The notes under the pieces were generated by a model. It ran no database searches. It was not told the DNA's origin and was given only the letters and a program-made list of their open reading frames with translations. Shown piece after piece: positions 1 through 8,617 of a stretch of DNA of 64,000 bases. The stretch is from Dolichospermum sp. FACHB-1091 (GTDB taxonomy: Bacteria > Cyanobacteriota > Cyanobacteriia > Cyanobacteriales > Nostocaceae). The translations under genes were made by a program, and so were the position numbers. How positions within the stretch are numbered: position 1 is the stretch's first letter; every line of letters begins with the position of its first letter. The DNA is taken from assembly GCF_014697585.1 (NCBI RefSeq), contig NZ_JACJSB010000004.1, positions 169,445-233,444 on the forward strand, in the 5' to 3' direction.

Positions 1-1376
1 TCTTCACGATCAAGGATTTCTCCCAAAGCTGTGGGTGACATTGTAAATGTTTCTGGATCAATATCACAGAATACAGGTTCTAATCCTGCTGCGACAATGG
101 AGTTGAGAGTGGCAATGAAAGTATAAGATGGTAAAACTGCCTTGCCTTGACGATTTAGAGCTTTTAATCCTAACGTGAGGGCATCAGCGCCATTACTGAG
201 GACAACTACATCTGGTACACCTAAGTAATCAGATAGTTCCTTTTCAAACGAGCTTAGGTGAGGTCCTCCATTGGTAGTTTGTCCTGTTACCAGGGATTTG
301 TGAAATGATTGCATCAGCGCATCATCGGGAGCAAAGTGAGGTTTCACCATCGGAATGATCTGCTGTGTTGCTACTGATGAGGGGATAATTGTAGTAGGTA
401 CATCCCTAGCTAACAGTCCCCAATAGTCTAGAGTTCGACGTAACCCTTCTTCAGGTTCAATTTTTGCCTTGAAGTTTAGCACTCTTGCTAATTTTGATAC
501 ATCAGGTACACGCAGAGGGATTTCTTCAAATCCTTTACCAAAAAATTCTGTACCTTTAACTTCTACAGTCCCCGCTTTATGGCCTGACAAGCGGATCATC
601 ATTTCGGCTAATTCCCTTACCGTCATGGGTTCGGAACGACCAATATTGACGGCAGAATGATTGAAGGAACACTCTGGACTCAGTTCTAGGGCAAGTCTAG
701 CGGTTGCTTCTGCCGCATCATCGATATAGCATAATGTTCGGACTGCATGACCACCATCAACTAAGGTTAAGGGTTTGCCATCACGAATACAACCAAGAAA
801 TTTGCTGATTACCCTTCCTTTGCCTGGGGCATCAAGTTTAGCACCATAGATATTAAAGTAGCGAACGGCTGCCGCAGTTAGTCCTAACCGTCCGAGGGCA
901 TAGGCATAATGTTCTCCTGCTGTTTTGGAAATGCCATAGCTCCAGCGATAATTTTGTGAAGAACCGTACCAACGATCGCTTTCTTCTTCTAAAATTCCCG
1001 TATTAAGTCCATAGATTTCACTGCTACTAGCAATCAAAACGGGGCGATTATGTTTTAAACACGCCATTAAAACATTTCGAGTCCCTAAAATATTAATATC
1101 TAACACTTCGTGGGGACGAGTCATATATTCATCTACTCCAACTACGGCGGCAAGGTGAATAACACGATCGCAACGAGAGATCCAACTATCCATCAGATCA
1201 ACATCCATAATGTCACCTATAACCTTATGAACAGAACTATCAAGATCATCAAGCCGTCCAGGATCTGCTGTATCCAGACAAACAACGGTTTTATCTACAC
1301 TTAAAAGGTAGCGTGTTATGGCACTCCCAATAAATCCTAAGCCACCCGTTATTAAAACATCAAACTTTTTTTCCAT
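1..1376 (-). CDS. NAD-dependent epimerase fused to DegT-type aminotransferase (3' part outside window)
   Basis: The frame is open from the ATG at 1376 to the window edge, giving 458 residues without a stop. Residues 1-320 form an extended short-chain dehydrogenase: the nucleotide-binding motif TGGLGFIGS lies at 10-18, then SSSEIYG near 118 and the catalytic YxxxK (YGISK) at 147-151. These are known features of UDP-sugar 4-epimerases/dehydratases. From about residue 342 the sequence changes to a DegT/DnrJ/EryC1 (type I PLP) aminotransferase start, with VVVLSNGADALTLGLKAL and LPSYTFIATLNSIVAAG. The PLP lysine would lie outside the window. The likely role is making an amino or deoxy sugar for polysaccharide or glycoside decoration; the substrate is unknown. 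The single-chain fusion is unusual, since these enzymes are normally separate genes. Confidence 0.85.
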   Translation of the reverse strand, partial: MEKKFDVLITGGLGFIGSAITRYLLSVDKTVVCLDTADPGRLDDLDSSVHKVIGDIMDVDLMDSWISRCDRVIHLAAVVGVDEYMTRPHEVLDINILGTRNVLMACLKHNRPVLIASSSEIYGLNTGILEEESDRWYGSSQNYRWSYGISKTAGEHYAYALGRLGLTAAAVRYFNIYGAKLDAPGKGRVISKFLGCIRDGKPLTLVDGGHAVRTLCYIDDAAEATARLALELSPECSFNHSAVNIGRSEPMTVRELAEMMIRLSGHKAGTVEVKGTEFFGKGFEEIPLRVPDVSKLARVLNFKAKIEPEEGLRRTLDYWGLLARDVPTTIIPSSVATQQIIPMVKPHFAPDDALMQSFHKSLVTGQTTNGGPHLSSFEKELSDYLGVPDVVVLSNGADALTLGLKALNRQGKAVLPSYTFIATLNSIVAAGLEPVFCDIDPETFTMSPTALGEILDRE

Positions 1377-1667
1377 GATAATTTGCACTGGTATTAATCT
1401 CGTGTATCACCATATCATTTCTTAAACTATTTTTAAACATAGTTAACAAAGTCTTAAACTTTTTTTAAACACAGTTACCAAAAACGTTTTGGAGAATTAC
1501 CCTCGGAAACTGTTCGGCGATCGCGGTATCAGATTCTTTCAGACAGTCATACCGTGGGCAACGGTGTTCTGGGTGTTTTTTCGGCATAGCGAAGCACTCC
1601 GCTCCGAATCGCTTGTAGGTTGGATTGATAAAGTTAAAATTAGAAGTGACTGCGTGAGGACAACTTG

Positions 1668-1901
1668 ATGCAAATTACCCTGAACCTACCTGATAGCCTC
1701 AGTAAAACTGAAACTTTTAACCAGAGTGAATGGCTTCAGGAAATAGCCATTGCCCTATTCCAGCAGCAGCGGATTTCCCTCAGCCGCGTAGACATCATGA
1801 ACTTTCAAAAGCTGCTGGCAGATCGGAATATTTGTGTTCATTACGATGTGGAAGACTTTGAGCAAGATGTTCAACACCTGCGGAGTCGAGGCTGGCTATG
1901 A
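1668..1901 (+). CDS. UPF0175 antitoxin-like protein, copy 1, with internal deletion
   Basis: This small protein of the UPF0175 family (known as antitoxins of DUF3368/PIN toxins) starts at the ATG at 1668, behind a GAGGA ribosome site; a TTG lies one codon upstream. It is nearly identical to the copy at 7880-8131 but lacks 18 nucleotides encoding ASKIAG just after SLSR. The missing block is where the family has its short helix-turn-helix-like segment, so DNA binding may be lost (inference). Its stop overlaps the start of the toxin fragment by four bases, as in a coupled toxin-antitoxin operon. Confidence 0.75.
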   Translation: MQITLNLPDSLSKTETFNQSEWLQEIAIALFQQQRISLSRVDIMNFQKLLADRNICVHYDVEDFEQDVQHLRSRGWL

Positions 1902-2161
1902 TTGTCGTCAGTGATACTTCTGCTCTCTCGAATCTTGCCCTTGTTGATCATCTTGGGTTGCTAGAAGCTATCTACCATAAAGTTATCATTCCTGACGTGG
2001 TTGCCGGCGAATTGGTAGCGGCCAGCAATCCTACCATTTCAGCTATTCTCCAACTAGACTGGATTCAAACCCAATTCCTCAACAACTTCCAACTTGCTAA
2101 CCAACTTCAACAGGAACGGGGACTTGATTTCACCGTTATACCAAAGCGATCGCACCATTAA
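1898..2161 (+). pseudogene. DUF3368 PIN-domain toxin, C-terminally truncated
   Basis: The start ATGA overlaps the antitoxin stop. The N-terminus (MIVVSDTSALSNLALVDHLG) is a PIN ribonuclease start with the first catalytic aspartate at residue 6. Family members are about 150-160 residues and continue after the ERGLD region with GEAEAIALA and two further acidic catalytic positions. Here the frame leaves the family after ERGLD and ends with an unrelated tail (FTVIPKRSHH) encoded by repeat DNA, 87 residues in all. The last two catalytic acids are therefore missing and the product is probably inactive. Confidence 0.75.
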
Positions 2162-2252
2162 TATGTTATAATATGTTATGATTTAAAGTCGCAATAGATT
2201 TGTAGGTTGGGTTGAAGCATGAAACCCAACATAAGCAGATTTGTAGTGCGAT
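2132..2252. repeat. Shared downstream block of the toxin locus, copy 1, with following spacer
   Basis: This block starts at ACCGTTATACC, contains a HIP1 octamer and a doubled ATATGTTATA, and ends in the palindromic element GGTTGGGTT...AACCCAAC. It recurs almost unchanged at 8260-8372 after the second toxin remnant, showing that the whole locus was duplicated. The spacer 2162-2470 otherwise holds only repeat sequence and no gene. Confidence 0.8.
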
Positions 2253-2360
2253 CGCCGATCTCGTAGGGTGCGTTAATGAAATGTAACGCACCTTATTTAT
2301 TACTGGCACAAAAGCGATTTTTTCGGAGTAACTTCTCAAGAGAAAGTCAAAATCATATCA

Positions 2361-2410
2361 GTGCGTAAGCGTTGCGCGACTTAGGAATCGCTCATAGGTT
2401 AAATTGATAA
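2361..2410. repeat. Dispersed repeat GTGCGTAAGCGTTGCGCGAC
   Basis: A block of about 50 bp starting GTGCGTAAGCGTTGCGCGAC and running to TAGGTTAAATTGAT recurs at 3383-3432 in the same orientation with a few changes. A related sequence (TCGCTTGTAGGTTGGATTGAT) precedes the first toxin-antitoxin copy near 1610-1632. The copies separate the small addiction modules and could promote recombination between them (inference). Confidence 0.6.
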
Positions 2411-2470
2411 AGTGCGATAGGGAACAGTGATGTTATAATTTTCAGAGCAAGCTGTTAAGGATAAGAGACG

Positions 2471-2668
2471 ATGAAAAATCGCATCTTTACAGTTATTTTG
2501 TACAAAGAAGATGATGTTTACATTGCTGAATGTCCAGAAGTTGGCACAGTAGATCAAGGGGAAACGATCGAGCAGGCGATCGCTGGTTTGAAAGAAGCCA
2601 CACGGCTTTACCTGGAGGAATTTTCCTTACCAGAAACATCTCTGAGATTTGTTACCAGTTTAGATTGA
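2471..2668 (+). CDS. HicB-family antitoxin-like protein, orphan
   Basis: This 65-residue protein has the HicB/UPF0150 fold signature: MKNRIFTVILYKEDDVYIAE, then PEVGTVDQGETIEQAIAGLKEATRLYLEE. HicB proteins neutralise the HicA mRNA interferase. No HicA reading frame is present on either side: upstream is repeat sequence and the 100 bases downstream lead to a DUF433 gene. It lacks the C-terminal DNA-binding extension of long HicB proteins. A ribosome site (AAGGATAAGAGACG) precedes the ATG. It may be a solitary remnant or act on a HicA elsewhere. Confidence 0.75.
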   Translation: MKNRIFTVILYKEDDVYIAECPEVGTVDQGETIEQAIAGLKEATRLYLEEFSLPETSLRFVTSLD

Positions 2669-2774
2669 TCAAGTGCGCCCTCGCAACACTGACTTTCATT
2701 TCGCTTTTTTCTATTGTCATAGAAATTGAAAAATCAAGTATAATTAATTTAGTACCAACATAACATCTAATATC

Positions 2775-3020
2775 ATGAATAACCTGCTATTAAATAGAAT
2801 AACAATTAACCATGATATTTGTCATGGTAAACCGTGTATTCGTGGATTGCGCTATCCGGTGGAAATGATCTTAGAACTTTTGAGTTCAGGCATGAATATT
2901 GAGGATCTTTTAGAAGATTATGATGATTTAGAATACGAAGACATTTTAGCAGTTCTCAGCTTTGCTACTCGACTCACTCAAGTTAAAAGTATCCTCCAAT
3001 TAGTTTCATTAAATTCTTGA
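2775..3020 (+). CDS. DUF433 antitoxin-like protein
   Basis: This 81-residue protein carries the DUF433 signature RITINHDICHGKPCIRGLRYPV followed by a helical region (EDLLEDYDDLEYEDILAVLSFA). DUF433 proteins are small helix-turn-helix proteins usually found directly upstream of DUF5615 PIN-like proteins, as here, and the pair is regarded as a toxin-antitoxin system. The 3' end overlaps the next gene. It probably represses its own operon by analogy with other antitoxins (inference). Confidence 0.8.
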   Translation: MNNLLLNRITINHDICHGKPCIRGLRYPVEMILELLSSGMNIEDLLEDYDDLEYEDILAVLSFATRLTQVKSILQLVSLNS

Positions 3021-3358
3021 TTGATGCTCAATTACCAATGCGAATTGCCAATTTATTAGAGAACTTAGGTTGTGATGTTATACATACCAAGAATCTTCCT
3101 TTAAAAAATGCAACTCCAGATTCGGAAATCAACAAACTATCAATCCTGGAACAGAGAATTGTTATTACCAAAGGTAAAGATTTTTTAGATTCTTTCTTAA
3201 TCAAACAAGAGCCTTATAAACTACTACTAATAACCACAGGTAATATTAGTAACAAACAAATTGAACAACTTTTTGTACAAAATATTACTCAAATAATCGA
3301 ATTGTTTTTGACCTATGATTTTTTAGAAATGACTAGAGATAGCTTGATTATTCATTAG
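3017..3358 (+). CDS. DUF5615 PIN-like protein, probable toxin
   Basis: The frame reads IDAQLPMRIANLLENLGCDV near its start and VITKGKDFLDSFL in the middle, matching DUF5615 (Mut7-C/PIN-like) partners of DUF433. Family members usually begin MKFLIDAQLP. Here the codon at that methionine position (3008) is ATT, so translation starts either at ATT 3008 or at TTG 3017, the coordinate given. Conserved acids (D in IDAQLP, D in KDFLDS) are present, so the domain looks intact at about 113-116 residues. Weak initiation could tune or reduce expression. Confidence 0.75.
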   Translation: MIDAQLPMRIANLLENLGCDVIHTKNLPLKNATPDSEINKLSILEQRIVITKGKDFLDSFLIKQEPYKLLLITTGNISNKQIEQLFVQNITQIIELFLTYDFLEMTRDSLIIH

Positions 3359-3532
3359 GGCTAGTTCGCTTGTTGGGGTTAGGTGCGTAAGCGTTGCGCG
3401 ACCTAGGAATCCCTCGTAGGTTAGATTGATTCGGTTAGAGTCGCTGCATTATTTAACCATTCATCAAAAAAGCGATCGCTAGAATTGAGTCTCAAGCCAA
3501 AGGTTTGACGGAGATTGCTCAGGGTAGGGCTA

Positions 3533-4234
3533 CTAGCATTTGTAATCACGGTTTAATTCCTCTTTATATTTTCTCCAATTAGGCATAAATTTATCCATTA
3601 AAGCCTGAAATTCAGACCCGTGACTCCGTTCTAAAAGATGAGTAATTTCATGAACTATCACATATTCTAAACATTGTTGGTCTTTTTTGGCCAATTCCAG
3701 ATTTAACCAAATGCGTTTATCTTGAATATTGCAAGTACCCCATTTTGTTCTCATCATTTTTATTCCCCAGTCATTGATATTCACACCAATATTTTTTTCC
3801 CATTTACTAATTAACGGGGGAATTTGTGCTTTTAATTGTTGACGATACCAAGAATTGAGAACTTTTTGACGTTGTTCTGTACTACTTCCGGGTTTTACAT
3901 ACAAATTCAGATATTGATTATTGCTAATTTCCACTTGAGGGGAATTTTCATAAATTACATTTAATATATAGATTTTACCTTGAAAATAATGACTTTCTCC
4001 TGATAAATATTCTACTGTTTTCGGAGTTGGTTTTGATTGTAATTTACTTTGATTTTTTTTTATCCAAGCTAATTTGGAAATTGCAAATAAGCGCACAGAT
4101 TCATCATTAATATGTAAAGGTGTGGCAATTCTAACACGACCGTCTGGAGGATAAACGGCTAAATGCAGGTTTTTAATATCTTTTCTAACCACATCTATAA
4201 TTATTTCACTGACGGTGATTTGATAGGTTTCCAT
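3533..4234 (-). CDS. YgjP-like (SprT-type, DUF45) zinc metallopeptidase
   Basis: The family is recognised by VIVHEITHLLERSHGSEFQAL, which holds the HExxH zinc site, with RTKWGTCNIQDKRIWLNLEL before it. The start chosen is the ATG at 4234 (METYQITVSE); the frame is open further upstream to 4285, but that stretch resembles spacer sequence. It lies about 80 bases downstream of hsdR on the same strand, and homologues are often encoded next to type I restriction genes, so it is probably cotranscribed. Its substrate is unknown. A role in turnover of the restriction complex is speculation. Confidence 0.8.
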   Translation of the reverse strand: METYQITVSEIIIDVVRKDIKNLHLAVYPPDGRVRIATPLHINDESVRLFAISKLAWIKKNQSKLQSKPTPKTVEYLSGESHYFQGKIYILNVIYENSPQVEISNNQYLNLYVKPGSSTEQRQKVLNSWYRQQLKAQIPPLISKWEKNIGVNINDWGIKMMRTKWGTCNIQDKRIWLNLELAKKDQQCLEYVIVHEITHLLERSHGSEFQALMDKFMPNWRKYKEELNRDYKC

Positions 4235-4312
4235 GGTATTATAATTTAAGGTTTCGCGCAGAGTCGCAAAGGAGCAAAGTCGCAAAGGAAGATGATATAA
4301 TTACGAATTATT

Positions 4313-7300
4313 TTAATATTCATTTTGATTTTTGATTATTTCCATCATCTCATCTATCTGTTCTGGTAAAGGTAAATATTTCTTAATGGCATTTTTGATC
4401 ATTCTTTCCTTAACTTTATTTCCTCTCCAACCATCTTGTTTAGTTTGACGAATTACCCTATCTATTGTTAACGCTAATTGTTCATCTTGATCTAGATTAT
4501 CATATAATGCGATTTTTGCAGAGGTATTCAATGAAGGCGGATAAGTTGATGATTTACTCGGTTGGTGAATTTCTTGAGCTAAGATGATAATTTTCTGTAA
4601 ATAATTTTCATATTCTGCTGTTGCGGTTTTACGGTTGTCAATTAGTTCTTGGAGTAAAATTGACATTTTATCAAAATACTTGGGGTTGGTGGGTTGTTGT
4701 TCAACAATTAATTTCCGCAGGTTGTTTTCTATGGTTTCCGCTACTGCGGTTTGATTGTTTCTAATTCCTGGGGGTAAACTATCAACTGCATTGACTCCAT
4801 GATTAACTATTAATTCTACTAAAGTTAGATTTTCAAAGTTTGCTAAAATTTGACTTGCTTCTGCACCAATATAACTATCTATCAACTGCCGCATATCATT
4901 TTGATAGGCTTTAAAATCAATATAATCTCCACTGGCTAATTTTATCTCTTGACTAACTTGTTGATAATGTTTAACCTCTTTTTTAATCTCATAAATTTCC
5001 CGCTCTGTATATCCTGCTGCTGCCATTTCATTGGCTATATTGGCATAGTTTCTAACTAAAGAATTGACACTTTTATATAATAGTAGTCTTTGCGGTTCGG
5101 TGTTTTTTAAATCCTCTGGGTTTTCCGTATTACCACAAAAATAACGGGTATAGTCTGCTGTATGATAAGGGGGTTTTACGGCTTCACAGAGGGCTTTAAG
5201 GGCTTGTCTAGCGGTGTCTAGGTCATTTTTGCCCTTTTCTAATCTGTTACTTAATAACCCAGCTATATCAGCGATGTCATAATCTGCAAAAGCGGCGGAA
5301 GTGTAATCTTGAACGGATTTTTCTAAACTTGCAAATAAGTCTTTATAATCTATAATATAACCATATTCTTTGTCTTCACTATCTAAACGATTAACCCGAC
5401 AAACTGCTTGAAATAAACCATGGTCTCGCATCTTTTTATCTATATAAAGATAAGTAGCAGGAGGTGCATCAAAACCGGTTAATAGTTTATCCACTACTAT
5501 TAATAATTGCATCTGCGCGGGTGAATTAACAAAGTTGTTTTTTACGTCTTGTTCAAATTTATCTGCTTTTTGTCCATTGAGCATTTTTTGATAGATTTCA
5601 TATTGATGTATTTTATCGGTTTTTCCCTCGCCTGTGGTTTCACCTTTGATACTTTTGATGGTAGGATCATAAGATGTAATGATCGCACATTGACTAAATC
5701 CTGCACTTTGGAATAATTCATAATATTTACAAGCTTCGTAAATACTACCAGCTACAAGTATGGCGTTACCTTTACCATTTTGTAATCGTTCTTTGGTGCT
5801 AAAATCTGAGATGATATCTTTAACTATCATTTCTAAGCGAGATTTGGAACTGAGGATTTTTTGCATTGTTCCCCAGCGTTTTTTCAGTTCGGCTTTTGCT
5901 GTTTCTGTTAACCCGCTGGTTTTGTCTGCAAACCATTGATCTATTTTCCTCTGGGAGGTGATATACTGCTCAACATTCCGGGCTTCATAACGTAAGTCTA
6001 AAACGACTTTATCCCCCACTGCTTCGTTAAATTTGTAAGTGTGAATATATTTACCAAAAACTTCTAAACTGCTTTGTTTGTCTTGTTTTAATAAGGGTGT
6101 ACCTGTAAAACCAATAAAAAGAGCATTTGGTAATATATCTTTCATGGCTTTATGTAGTTTACCCGCTTGGGTGCGATGACATTCATCTACAAATACATAA
6201 AACTGTCCATAAGGTTGGAATTTTTTCGGTAAATTACGTTTCAGTTCTTTTATATAGTCTTCATATTCTTGTGTTTCGGTATTATTTTGCTTTTTCCCGA
6301 ATTTATGAATTAATGAACAAATTAATGAGGGTGTGGTATTTTGCAGTTGGGTAATTAAGTCCTGTCCGCTTTTGGTTCGATAGATGTTTTCATTGACACC
6401 TAAAAAAACGTCTTTGATTTGGTTGTCCAATTCTTCCCGGTCAGTGATAATTAAAACGCGGGCTTTTGGGTCAAATTCTCGAATCCATTTCGTTAACCAC
6501 ACCATAGTTAAGCTTTTTCCACTACCTTGAGTGTGCCAAATTATCCCACCTTGTTGGCGCTTTATGTGGTCTTGGGCGGCTTTAATGCCTAAGTATTGAT
6601 GGGAGCGACAGAGTTTTTTAATACCACTGTCAAAGAGGATAAAGTTATAAATAATGTCGAGAAAGCGATGTTTTTCGCACAGTTGTAACAGGTGTTTATC
6701 TAAAAGGTTTGTAATCTGGTTATAACTGTCCTCTTTCCAAGTTAAATAATATTTTTCTGATGTTTTAGTTGTTCCATAACGCAGCCCTTGGGTATCGTTA
6801 CCTGCTGCAACTAATTGAACTGTATTAAAAAAAGACTTAATAAATATTGATTCTTGACTATCTAGGTTTTGACGGATACCTTCAGAAACGCTGACGGTAC
6901 TGCTTTTGAGTTCCAGAACCGCTAAAGCAATGCCATTAATGTATAAAACTATATCTGGTCGTTTATCATTTTCCCCTTTAATGCTGACCTCTTCAGCGAT
7001 ATAAAAGTTATTTTTTAAGGGTTCTTGCCAATTTATTAAGTAAACGCTTTGAGTTTTTTCACCTGCTTCTGGGTTAACTTTTATACCATAGCGTAATAAG
7101 CCATAAATTTCTTTATTAACGTCATAAAGGTTTTTAGTTGTATCCTGATTAAGTTTATTTAGTTCATCAAGAGCTTGATTGATAATAGTATGATTATATT
7201 TTTGGGTATCGCGTAAAAATATGGTGAGTAAGTCGCTTTCAACGTTGCTATTATTGTCGCGTTTGTGCCAATTCCCTAAATATGTATAATCTAGTTGTTG

Positions 7301-7360
7301 TTGGAATAGTTGCACTACACGGTTTTGGGTTGCCCGTTCCGATTGTCCTACTTCACTCAT
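4313..7360 (-). CDS. hsdR: Type I restriction enzyme R subunit
   Basis: This 1015-residue protein is the motor and nuclease subunit of a type I restriction system. The N-terminal PD-(D/E)xK nuclease is visible as RPDIVLY (D136) and AVLELKSS (E150, K152). The helicase motor has Walker A HTQGSGKSLTMVW (277-285), a DECH box (392-395), FTGTPLL (motif III region) and LLTGFDAP plus QAVCRVNR (motifs V/VI). The long C-terminal helical region binds the methyltransferase core in known family members. It is read away from hsdM/hsdS with 1.2 kb of repeats and a decayed toxin locus in between, so it may have its own promoter. It appears intact. Confidence 0.93.
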   Translation of the reverse strand: MSEVGQSERATQNRVVQLFQQQLDYTYLGNWHKRDNNSNVESDLLTIFLRDTQKYNHTIINQALDELNKLNQDTTKNLYDVNKEIYGLLRYGIKVNPEAGEKTQSVYLINWQEPLKNNFYIAEEVSIKGENDKRPDIVLYINGIALAVLELKSSTVSVSEGIRQNLDSQESIFIKSFFNTVQLVAAGNDTQGLRYGTTKTSEKYYLTWKEDSYNQITNLLDKHLLQLCEKHRFLDIIYNFILFDSGIKKLCRSHQYLGIKAAQDHIKRQQGGIIWHTQGSGKSLTMVWLTKWIREFDPKARVLIITDREELDNQIKDVFLGVNENIYRTKSGQDLITQLQNTTPSLICSLIHKFGKKQNNTETQEYEDYIKELKRNLPKKFQPYGQFYVFVDECHRTQAGKLHKAMKDILPNALFIGFTGTPLLKQDKQSSLEVFGKYIHTYKFNEAVGDKVVLDLRYEARNVEQYITSQRKIDQWFADKTSGLTETAKAELKKRWGTMQKILSSKSRLEMIVKDIISDFSTKERLQNGKGNAILVAGSIYEACKYYELFQSAGFSQCAIITSYDPTIKSIKGETTGEGKTDKIHQYEIYQKMLNGQKADKFEQDVKNNFVNSPAQMQLLIVVDKLLTGFDAPPATYLYIDKKMRDHGLFQAVCRVNRLDSEDKEYGYIIDYKDLFASLEKSVQDYTSAAFADYDIADIAGLLSNRLEKGKNDLDTARQALKALCEAVKPPYHTADYTRYFCGNTENPEDLKNTEPQRLLLYKSVNSLVRNYANIANEMAAAGYTEREIYEIKKEVKHYQQVSQEIKLASGDYIDFKAYQNDMRQLIDSYIGAEASQILANFENLTLVELIVNHGVNAVDSLPPGIRNNQTAVAETIENNLRKLIVEQQPTNPKYFDKMSILLQELIDNRKTATAEYENYLQKIIILAQEIHQPSKSSTYPPSLNTSAKIALYDNLDQDEQLALTIDRVIRQTKQDGWRGNKVKERMIKNAIKKYLPLPEQIDEMMEIIKNQNEY

Positions 7361-7416
7361 TTTTTAACCCTTTTAGTGACAATTACGGTTTGATAGGATT
7401 TAATTATTTTAATATG

Positions 7417-7770
7417 TTTCACCCCAACGCGCAAATAAACAAAGATATGTAGGTTGGGTTGAAGCATGAAACCCAACATGAGCATATATGTTTCACCCCA
7501 AAGCGCAAATAAACAAAGATTTGTAGGTTGGGTTAAAGCATGAAACCCAACATGAGCAGATTTGTAGGTTGGGTTGAAGCATGAAACCCAACATGAGCAG
7601 ATTTGTAGGTTGGGTTGAAGCATGAAACCCAACATGAGCAGATATGTTTCACCCCAAAGCGCAAATAAACAAAGATTTGTAGGTTGGGTTGAAGCATGAA
7701 ACCCAACATGAGCATATATGTTTCACCCCAAAGCGCAAATAAACAAAGATTTGTAGGTTGGGTTGAATAA
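7417..7770. repeat. Array of palindromic repeats between hsdR and the toxin relic
   Basis: The unit is a palindrome (GTTGGGTT, about 9-base loop, AACCCAAC) followed by ATGAGCAGATTTGTAG or by a longer linker GTTTCACCCCAAAGCGCAA...AAACAAAGA. About five units occur here, more at 2203-2240 and 8326-8460. Open frames on the minus strand through this array only reflect its periodicity. Spacing is irregular and no unique spacers exist, so it is not a CRISPR. It fills the 500-base spacer 7361-7861. Confidence 0.85.
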
Positions 7771-7879
7771 TTTTTGCAATCATCTGGGATATTGGGATAT
7801 AGTGATATTTTGGTTTTGAGGGTTTGAAACGGAATTACTTGCTCCTGAAAATTAGAAGTGAATGCGTGAGGACAAATTG

Positions 7880-8131
7880 ATGCAAATTACTCTAAACCTA
7901 CCTGATAACCTCAGTAAAACTGAAACTTTTAACCAGAGTGAATGGCTCCGGGAAATAGCCATTGCCTTATTCCAGCAGCAGCGGATTTCCCTCAGCCGTG
8001 CCAGCAAAATTGCCGGAATAGACATAATGAACTTTCAAAAGCTGCTGGCGGACCGGAATATTTGCGTCCATTATGATGTGGAAGACCTGGGGCAGGATGT
8101 TCAACACCTGCGGAGTCGGGGCTGGCTATGA
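7880..8131 (+). CDS. UPF0175 antitoxin-like protein, copy 2 (full length)
   Basis: The second copy keeps the full family sequence, including SLSRASKIAGIDIMNFQKLL, where copy 1 has lost six codons. The start chosen is the ATG at 7880, behind GAGGA as in copy 1; an in-frame ATG at 7862 exists but has no ribosome site. Its partner toxin has been reduced to 18 codons, so this is an orphan antitoxin. It could still act on a related toxin elsewhere. Confidence 0.75.
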   Translation: MQITLNLPDNLSKTETFNQSEWLREIAIALFQQQRISLSRASKIAGIDIMNFQKLLADRNICVHYDVEDLGQDVQHLRSRGWL

Positions 8132-8184
8132 TTGTCGTCAGTGATACTTCTGCTCTCTCAAATCTTGCCCTTAGCGTATTTTAG
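8128..8184 (+). pseudogene. Remnant of DUF3368 toxin, copy 2
   Basis: The ATGA overlap with the antitoxin stop is preserved and the first 15 codons (MIVVSDTSALSNLAL) match copy 1 exactly. The frame then leaves the gene and stops at TAG. The following bases to 8259 are unrelated; a short part (ATGACTAGAGACAGTCTGA) resembles the end of the DUF5615 gene at 3330-3350. The common block then resumes at 8260. The toxin has therefore been deleted internally. Confidence 0.75.
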
Positions 8185-8259
8185 TTCTTTCTCAAGAATC
8201 TTAAGAGGATGACTAGAGACAGTCTGACTAAATAAGATTATATGCCACTGCACAATTTT

Positions 8260-8460
8260 ACCGTTATACCAAAGCGATCGCACCATTAATATGTTATAAT
8301 ATGTTATGATTTAAAGTCGCAATAGATTTGTAGGTTGGGTTGAAGCATGAAACCCAACATGAGCAGATTTGTAGGTTGGGTTAAAGCATGAAACCCAACA
8401 TGAGCATATATGTTTCACCCCAAAGCGCAAATAAACAAAGATTTGTAAGTTGGGTTTCAC
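8260..8460. repeat. Shared block copy 2 plus palindromic repeats
   Basis: 8260-8372 repeats 2132-2252 almost base for base. It is followed by two more GGTTGGGTT/AACCCAAC palindromes and the GTTTCACCCCAAAGCGC linker. The region 8185-8509 contains no gene. Confidence 0.75.
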
Positions 8461-8509
8461 TTCGTTTTACCCAACCTACAACCTGATTTTTCATTAAATT
8501 TTATGGCAT

Positions 8510-8617
8510 AATACAGCAGTTACCGCTATTATGAAGTATAGATATTAATAATAAAACTCTTGTGGTGCGGGCATCTTGCCCGCATAATATTTACCTCACT
8601 CAAAGCTACTTGCTGTA
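8510..8617. mobile_element. MITE-like element, family TACAGC, copy a
   Basis: This is a 108-bp element with imperfect terminal inverted repeats (TACAGCAGTTACCG at the left, AGCTACTTGCTGTA at the right) and an internal hairpin GCGGGCATCTTGCCCGC. Copies lie at 31745-31849 (same layout), 37144-37251 and, with a different interior, 13423-13565. Its right end overlaps the Uma2 gene at 8596 and supplies the gene's stop and last residues. Confidence 0.65.

Noticed and set aside
2669..2774. Search for a HicA toxin after the HicB gene
   Set aside because: No reading frame with the HicA pattern in either strand of the gap.
7357..7715. Minus-strand open frames in the repeat array
   Set aside because: They translate the palindromic repeats themselves (MLMLGFMLQPNLQI repeated) and have no gene-like features.
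7417..7770. Possible CRISPR array
   Set aside because: Unit spacing is irregular and there are no unique spacers; units are self-palindromic.
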